Below are positions 22,390-26,826 of a stretch of DNA of 26,826 nucleotides, in pieces (position 1 is the stretch's first letter; each line of letters opens with the position of its first letter). This DNA is from JACJWR01 sp964547485 (GTDB lineage Bacteria > Actinomycetota > Actinomycetes > S36-B12 > UBA10799): positions 1 to 26,826 of the forward strand of contig CAZJNU010000031.1 in the NCBI GenBank assembly GCA_964547485.1. Reading direction: 5' to 3'. A model generated the notes under the pieces. It searched no databases and was not told the origin of the DNA. It worked only from the letters and a program-made list of their open reading frames with translations. A program made the translations under genes and the position numbers.

Positions 22390-23805
22390 ATGGGCGACGC
22401 CCTGGACAACGCGAAGATGTCCAAACTCCACATGACCTTCTGGTTCTTGGGCGGTTTGGGCATCATGCTCGACGGATTCGACTTCTTCATCATCGGAGTC
22501 GCTAACCCGCTGATCAAAGAGGATCTGGGCGCCAACGCGGTGCAGGCGGGGTTGATCTCCACCGCCGCAATCGTTGGCGCCTTCGTCGGCGCCACCTTCC
22601 TGGGTCCACTGGGCGACAAGTTGGGCAGGCAACGCATCTTCCGCTACGACCTGTTCATGTTCGTGATCTTCTCGGTCGCCTGCATGTTCGCCTGGGACAT
22701 TCCCTCCCTGATCGCGGCGCGCTTCCTGCTGGGTATCGCGATCGGCCTGGACTATCCGATTGCCGCCTCTTTCCTGGCAGAGATCCTGCCGATCAAGAAC
22801 CGTGGCCGCTGGTTGGTATCCGCCTTCTCGCTGCAAGCTGTGGGAATGTTGCTCGGTGCGATCGTGGGCGTCGTGGTGCTGCTCCTCCTCCCCAGCGAGA
22901 CGTCTTGGCGATGGATGCTCGGCTTCGGTGTGATCCCTGCGCTGGTCATCATCTACCTGCGTCGGAAAGTGCCGGAGAGTCCGCGATGGTTGGCTGAGAA
23001 TGGCCACGAGGATGAGGCCGTCGAGGTCACCGAACGGCTCACCGGTGTCCCGGTGGTTGTGTCCAAAAAGGATCGCAAGGAGCCAGCGCGCACCCCGGAG
23101 GGGATCAAGTCGCTGTATCAACCCGCGCTGTTCAAACGCGACATGCGACGGCGCACGATCTTCACTGCAGTGCCCTGGTTCCTGATGGACATCGCCGTCT
23201 ACGGAGTGGGCATCTTCACCCCAACCCTGCTGGCAGCGATGGTGCTCGCCGGGCCGAACAGTTCCGGTATCGCCGACGACATTGCCGCCACCGAGGCGAC
23301 GGCGGCCCTGGACATCTTCCTGGTGTTGGGATTCGCCGCTGCGATCTTCCTGGTTGAGCGGCTTGGACGAATTCGGCTGCAACTGGGCGGTTTCGTCTTC
23401 ATGGCCGTCGGACTGGTGATCCTGGCGCTGGCCAGCGCTCTGTCCGGCGGTGCCTCAGAACACCTGGTGCTCGTCTTCATAGGCTTCGCCGTCTTCAACT
23501 TCTTCATGAACGCCGGGCCGAACGCGACCACCTATGCGCTACCTGCAGAAGTCTTCCCGTCGGAGATCCGGGCCGCCGGTCATGGCTTCGCGGCCGGAAT
23601 CGCCAAACTGGGCGCGGCGCTGGGCGTCTTCCTGTTTCCGATCGTGCTCGAGGCGGTCGACGAGTGGGTGCTGCTGGCCGGTCTGGCCGGCGTCTGCGTC
23701 GTCGGTTTCATCGTGACGCTCATCTACCAGATCGAGCCTGCTGGGAAGTCTCTCGACGAGGTCTCCGGGCGCAAGGCTGGGGCGCTCGCGGCGCGGATCG
23801 ACTAG
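22390..23805 (+). CDS. MFS transporter (sugar/aromatic-acid:proton symporter group)
   Basis: About 471 residues from ATG 22390, with GTG 22351 as an alternative; neither has a clear ribosome site. The N-terminus MGDALDNAKMSKLHMTFWFLGGLGIMLDGFDFFIIG matches the usual lead-in to helix 1 of this branch. LGPLGDKLGRQRIF is the cytoplasmic motif A between helices 2 and 3, and PESPRWL is the sugar-transporter-type signature after helix 6. A second motif-A-like VERLGRIRLQ follows helix 8. Twelve helices are expected. FNFFMNAGPNATTYALPAEVFPSEIRAAGHGF is the well-conserved helix 10-11 block seen in metabolite:proton and phosphate-type symporters. The substrate may be a sugar, aromatic acid or other carboxylate and cannot be decided. 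It stands alone on this strand, followed 205 bp later by a lipoprotein gene. CTCGC/GCGAG around 23811-23829 may be a weak terminator. Confidence 0.9.
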   Translation: MGDALDNAKMSKLHMTFWFLGGLGIMLDGFDFFIIGVANPLIKEDLGANAVQAGLISTAAIVGAFVGATFLGPLGDKLGRQRIFRYDLFMFVIFSVACMFAWDIPSLIAARFLLGIAIGLDYPIAASFLAEILPIKNRGRWLVSAFSLQAVGMLLGAIVGVVVLLLLPSETSWRWMLGFGVIPALVIIYLRRKVPESPRWLAENGHEDEAVEVTERLTGVPVVVSKKDRKEPARTPEGIKSLYQPALFKRDMRRRTIFTAVPWFLMDIAVYGVGIFTPTLLAAMVLAGPNSSGIADDIAATEATAALDIFLVLGFAAAIFLVERLGRIRLQLGGFVFMAVGLVILALASALSGGASEHLVLVFIGFAVFNFFMNAGPNATTYALPAEVFPSEIRAAGHGFAAGIAKLGAALGVFLFPIVLEAVDEWVLLAGLAGVCVVGFIVTLIYQIEPAGKSLDEVSGRKAGALAARID

Positions 23806-24010
23806 GTCCACTCGCCGGCGGCCAGCGAGGAACTCGAGCCCTCTGAGGCCACGACCGACAGCTGGACGACCAGATCCCGGCCATCTCGCAATGACCCGGA
23901 CTCGACTTGCGTCGACGACACACAGCGTCGCCGCCCTGCTACGCTCCGTCCCACCCATTGGTCTGCCATTGCGGCAACTGCCAGGCTTCACTCATGAGAA
24001 GGATGCCAAG

Positions 24011-24757
24011 ATGAATGTCAAACCTCTCGCAATGGTCGGAGTGGCTGGCGTCGCGCTGGTAACCCTCACGGCGTGCCCAGCCAATTCGAGTTCGACCAGC
24101 GCCTCGGCCAGCCCTTCGACCAGTACCTCAGCGCCGAGCGCCTCAGCTTCGGCGGATTGCCCGCTGACCGTGTCAGACGCCTTCGTCAGGACCGCGGAGT
24201 CCGGGAGCACGGAAGTCATCGGTACGGTGAAGAACACCGGCACCGAGACCATCAAGATCACGGGTGCGTCCAGCCCGGCGGCCGCCACCACCGAGTTGCG
24301 CAAATATGTCGACCAAAATGGCTCTGCGACCACGGAGCCAGTGACCGACTGGGCGGTATCCGCGGGGAGCTCCATCCGGTGGCAGCTGACCGACAATTTC
24401 CTACTGTTAGTCGATCTGAAGTATCCGATCACGGCCGACCAAGAGGTGCCGATCACCCTCAAGTGCGACGCAGGTGACCAGTCTGGCCTATCCCTCGGTA
24501 TGCAAATGACATTCTCCGCCCGTGGCAGGGATGACCTCGATTCCGGCGGCGGCTACACCCCACAGCCGTCGACGTCGCCCAGCTATTCGATGTCACCGAG
24601 TTGGTCAGGCTCAGCGTCCCCCTCGTGGAGCCCGACCACAACGTCCCCGACCTCAACGTCGCCGACCACCTCGGTCCCGACGACCGCACCGCCCACTACC
24701 GCGCCGACGCTGCAGGCGCCCAAACTGACGGCTCCCGCGGCAACGCTCGCCCCCTAA
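24011..24757 (+). CDS. Lipoprotein with PCuAC-like domain lacking the copper ligands
   Basis: 248 residues. MNVKPLAMVG then an apolar stretch and LTAC give a clear lipobox with Cys22. A Ser/Thr/Ala linker (23-48) leads to a beta domain of about 110 residues. DAFVRTAESGSTEVIGTVKNTGTETIKITGASSPAA is followed by TTELRKYVDQNG, then SAGSSIRWQLTDNFLLLVDLKYPI and EVPITLKCDAG. The order matches the PCu(A)C copper-chaperone fold. However, the positions that normally hold His, Met, His and Met carry Arg (ELRK), Thr, Phe and Leu (DNFLLLV). Copper binding in the usual way is therefore unlikely; a structural or other binding role is inferred. The last 70 residues are a Ser/Thr/Pro-rich tail. The start has GAGAAGGA upstream. 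TACGCT at 23940 is a weak -10 candidate. The gene is convergent with the PrpF gene, 19 bp apart. Confidence 0.8.
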   Translation: MNVKPLAMVGVAGVALVTLTACPANSSSTSASASPSTSTSAPSASASADCPLTVSDAFVRTAESGSTEVIGTVKNTGTETIKITGASSPAAATTELRKYVDQNGSATTEPVTDWAVSAGSSIRWQLTDNFLLLVDLKYPITADQEVPITLKCDAGDQSGLSLGMQMTFSARGRDDLDSGGGYTPQPSTSPSYSMSPSWSGSASPSWSPTTTSPTSTSPTTSVPTTAPPTTAPTLQAPKLTAPAATLAP

Positions 24758-24776
24758 CCGTAAGCCGAGTGGCGCA

Positions 24777-26072
24777 TCACTGCTGAACGGTGATGTCGTC
24801 TCCGCGAATGAAGAATGACGCAGCCGTCAGCTCGTCCGCCTCAACCCAGGCCGACTGCTCCGGTGGACGTTCATTCTTGATGTAGACAGTGCCGTCGGCA
24901 ATGATCCGGGCCGTGCGGGGGAACGTCAGCGCGGTGAAGGTGACGTCCAGTGGGTCGGCACCGAACTCGGGCCGTACCTGCAGGGCGAAGCTGCCACTTG
25001 GGTGCCCCAGGGTGAAGTCGCCACCCTTGCCTGACTTCAGATCGCCGCTTCCAAGCACCCTGTTTGGCACAGTTCCTGGAACTGCTGCGGCGGCCGCGAG
25101 GCAGGTCGAACCGCTACCGGGCGCCGCGGTGTGCATGATCGACTCCAGGTAGAACCGGGCCACTAGATCTACCTCGTCCGCGGCGACCGGGTGTCCGTCC
25201 AGATCGGTGTAGTCCCTGGGTCCGGTGACTGATACCGCGAATGGCAGCGTCGCCTTGCCAATCGTCTCGATCGTGTATTGGTCCCACCCGATGAGCTGCG
25301 CAATTTTCAATCGCAGCTCAGTCAGCCTGTCGAGCATTTCGGGCGGCGTGATTATGGACCCGTCCGGCGCGGGAAGTTCAAGTCCGGTGCAGCCAATGCC
25401 GAATTGTTTCGCGTCGAAGAAGCCGCAGATGTTGACCATGTCGACGATGGTCACGTCAATCTCGCTGCCGTCGGACAGCGTCACCGTGTCCACCAGTTTG
25501 CCCGTTGGGAACGTTGCGCCGGTGAAGCCGCCACCCTGATCTCGGAAATCGACCAGGATCTCTGCGCCGCTGCCAGGCACACCTCCGACGACCGTGTCAC
25601 CGTTCACCCGGGCCTCGCCATTGAGGACAGCCAGCGTCATATACATCATCTTCTGCGTGTTGGTGGAGAACGCGCGGACGGTTACCTTCCCGTCCGGCAC
25701 GTTGGGGATCATGTTCTTCATCAACGCAAACACCGGCACACCGGCGGAGATGTTGCCGCAATTCATCTTGTATGTCACTGCTGCGGGCTGATCAGGGAAG
25801 ATCTGCACGAAGGTGTAGTCCACGTCGGCATCAGGTCGCGCGGAGGGTGAGACAATTGCGGTCTTGGATTGCAGGATCGTGTCACCACCGAGGCCGTCCA
25901 TACCCATCGGGTCCGGGGATCCGCGCACAGCCAGCAGGAACTCCTCGAGCCCCGCGCCCGGCAGCGGTACGTTCCTGCCTTCGAAGTAGAACCCCCTGCT
26001 ACTTCCGCCACGGATCAACGTGATCGGCGCGAGCAATTGTTCCAGGTTTCGGTCGTGCTGCAGGTAGCTCAT
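24777..26072 (-). CDS. PrpF-family isomerase/tautomerase
   Basis: 431 residues, a normal length or slightly long. LIRGGSSRGFYFEG is the N-terminal motif (usually RGGTSKGxFF). LGGDTILQSKTAIV follows, then NCGNISAGVPVFA with Cys105. In the C-terminal half HTAAPGSGSTCLAAAAAVPGTVPNR gives Cys324. The two Cys are the acid/base pair of the diaminopimelate-epimerase-like PrpF fold, used for cis/trans isomerisation of aconitate-type acids (PrpF) or tautomerisation of 4-oxalomesaconate (GalD). The SKG to SRG change is conservative. None of the usual partners (acnD, prpC, or ring-cleavage genes) is nearby, so the substrate is undecided. The start has GGGAGG upstream. The gene lies 34 bp after the ABC-2 permease stop on the same strand and may be in its operon. 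Confidence 0.9.
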   Translation of the reverse strand: MSYLQHDRNLEQLLAPITLIRGGSSRGFYFEGRNVPLPGAGLEEFLLAVRGSPDPMGMDGLGGDTILQSKTAIVSPSARPDADVDYTFVQIFPDQPAAVTYKMNCGNISAGVPVFALMKNMIPNVPDGKVTVRAFSTNTQKMMYMTLAVLNGEARVNGDTVVGGVPGSGAEILVDFRDQGGGFTGATFPTGKLVDTVTLSDGSEIDVTIVDMVNICGFFDAKQFGIGCTGLELPAPDGSIITPPEMLDRLTELRLKIAQLIGWDQYTIETIGKATLPFAVSVTGPRDYTDLDGHPVAADEVDLVARFYLESIMHTAAPGSGSTCLAAAAAVPGTVPNRVLGSGDLKSGKGGDFTLGHPSGSFALQVRPEFGADPLDVTFTALTFPRTARIIADGTVYIKNERPPEQSAWVEADELTAASFFIRGDDITVQQ

Positions 26073-26106
26073 CTTCTCGTCCTCCCGGAGGCCCGAAGTC
26101 GTTGTG

Positions 26107-26826
26107 CTAGTGGCTGGTCGCGCGGTACCGCTTGACCGCCAGCGGCGCGAAGATCGCGATCAGAATGATCGACCAGGCGATGGTCACCTCGATCGGGTGC
26201 TGGCTGGGAAAAGCCGACCCGATGGTCGGGTTCGGGTTGCCGAACAGTTCCCGGCAGGATGCGGTCAGGGTGCTCACCGGGTTCCACTCCGCGATGGGCT
26301 GCAGGATCCCGGGCAGCGACGCCGGCGGGACGAAGACGTTGGAGATGAACGTCAACGGAAAGATCGTGACGAACGTCAACTGTTGCGCGGTTTCGGTGTT
26401 CGACACCGTCAACCCGATCCAGACTCCGATCCACGCCATCACGTAGGCGAAAGCCAGCAGCAGCATGACCGCGAAGATGAATTTCACCGGACCGTTGTTC
26501 ACTCGCCACCCCACGGCCAGTCCGGCCAGCATGAGCACCACCAGGATGCCGGCCTGATAGATGACGTCGGCAATGGTCCGCCCGGACAGCACCGCAGAGC
26601 GCGCCATCGGCAGTGAACGGAACCGATCGATCAATCCCTTGCCCATGTCGTCGGCGATACCGATCGCGGTGGTGGCGGACGCAAACGCGATCGTCTGCAC
26701 GAAGATCCCCGGCATCAGGAATTCTTTGTAGCTACCGCCGTCCGGCAGCGGAATCGCGCCACCGAATACATACGCGAACAGCAGCACGAACATGATCGAC
26801 TGCAAGACCGCGAAGATCGCCAGTTC
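26107..26826 (-). CDS. ABC-2 type (DrrB-like) transport permease, N-terminus missing
   Basis: 239 codons are visible; the frame stays open to the window edge, so the true start lies beyond it. The visible part begins at LAIFAVLQSIMFVLLFAYVFGGAI, the first membrane helix of DrrB-type permeases. It continues with FLMPGIFVQTIAFASATTAIGIADDMGKGLIDRFRSLPMARSAVLSGR (the conserved ABC-2 coupling loop), and FVTIFPLTFISNVFVPPASLPGILQPIAEWNPVS near the end, another hallmark. Five further helices are expected. Such permeases export drugs, glycolipids or other amphiphiles together with an ATPase, which should be encoded just outside the window on the same strand. Only about 20-40 N-terminal residues are missing. 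Confidence 0.92.
   Translation of the reverse strand, partial: ELAIFAVLQSIMFVLLFAYVFGGAIPLPDGGSYKEFLMPGIFVQTIAFASATTAIGIADDMGKGLIDRFRSLPMARSAVLSGRTIADVIYQAGILVVLMLAGLAVGWRVNNGPVKFIFAVMLLLAFAYVMAWIGVWIGLTVSNTETAQQLTFVTIFPLTFISNVFVPPASLPGILQPIAEWNPVSTLTASCRELFGNPNPTIGSAFPSQHPIEVTIAWSIILIAIFAPLAVKRYRATSH

Noticed and set aside
22066..23382. A 438-codon minus-strand frame opposite the MFS gene
   Set aside because: The composition is Gln/His/Asp/Glu-rich and low in order, typical of an antisense shadow. The plus-strand MFS motifs are unambiguous.

Overview
The window looks like a chromosomal piece of a high-GC actinomycete. The evidence is strongly GC-biased third codon positions throughout, a tRNA-Glu/Asp/Phe cluster of the kind common in Actinomycetes, an MmpL-type RND transporter, mycothiol-era families such as a YbdK-type ligase and DUF2252, and many starts with a TANNNT box 6-7 nt upstream and no Shine-Dalgarno (leaderless style). 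A run of exactly 100 N (19331-19430) marks a scaffold join, so this is a draft or metagenome assembly. The genus cannot be fixed from the sequence alone. No phage, IS element, CRISPR array or defence system is visible; most genes are chromosomal housekeeping, envelope or stress functions.

Layout. 1-1.33 kb (minus): a repeat protein, a zincin-type metallopeptidase and the start of a DUF1275 membrane protein, the last two coupled by ATGA. 1.4-1.6 kb: a decayed remnant of a GluQ/GltX-like glutamyl-tRNA ligase. 1.69-4.69 kb (plus): a large secreted alpha/beta hydrolase (secretory-lipase type) with Ig-like repeats and a beta module inserted in the catalytic domain. It converges on an NlpC/P60-like lipoprotein (minus), which is divergent from an MmpL transporter. 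The MmpL gene is followed closely by two membrane GGDEF proteins coupled by GTGA. Then come katG and a convergent short secreted peptide. 13.0-13.3 kb: tRNA-Phe, tRNA-Asp and tRNA-Glu (minus). 13.4-15.8 kb (plus): a YbdK-type carboxylate-amine ligase coupled by ATGA to an M20 amidohydrolase. 15.9-16.9 kb (minus): a UPF0145 protein and a nitroreductase. 17.0-17.8 kb (plus): a two-domain VOC protein. 17.9-19.3 kb (minus): DUF2252. After the gap, 19.4-22.1 kb (minus): a PrsW-type intramembrane protease, a predicted propeller lipoprotein and a 58-residue acidic protein in one tight run. 22.4-24.8 kb (plus): an MFS symporter and a PCuAC-like lipoprotein lacking the copper ligands. 24.8-26.8 kb (minus): a PrpF-family isomerase downstream of a truncated DrrB-like ABC-2 permease.

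How the genes may work together. Several neighbours point to the cell envelope: secreted hydrolase, NlpC-like lipoprotein, MmpL, PrsW, two further lipoproteins and the ABC-2 permease. KatG, the ligase/amidohydrolase pair, nitroreductase and VOC protein suit redox or thiol and small-molecule metabolism. The most distinctive arrangements are MmpL-GGDEF-GGDEF, PrsW-propeller lipoprotein-small acidic protein, and YbdK-M20. None is proven here to be a new system; they are the best candidates in an otherwise ordinary window.
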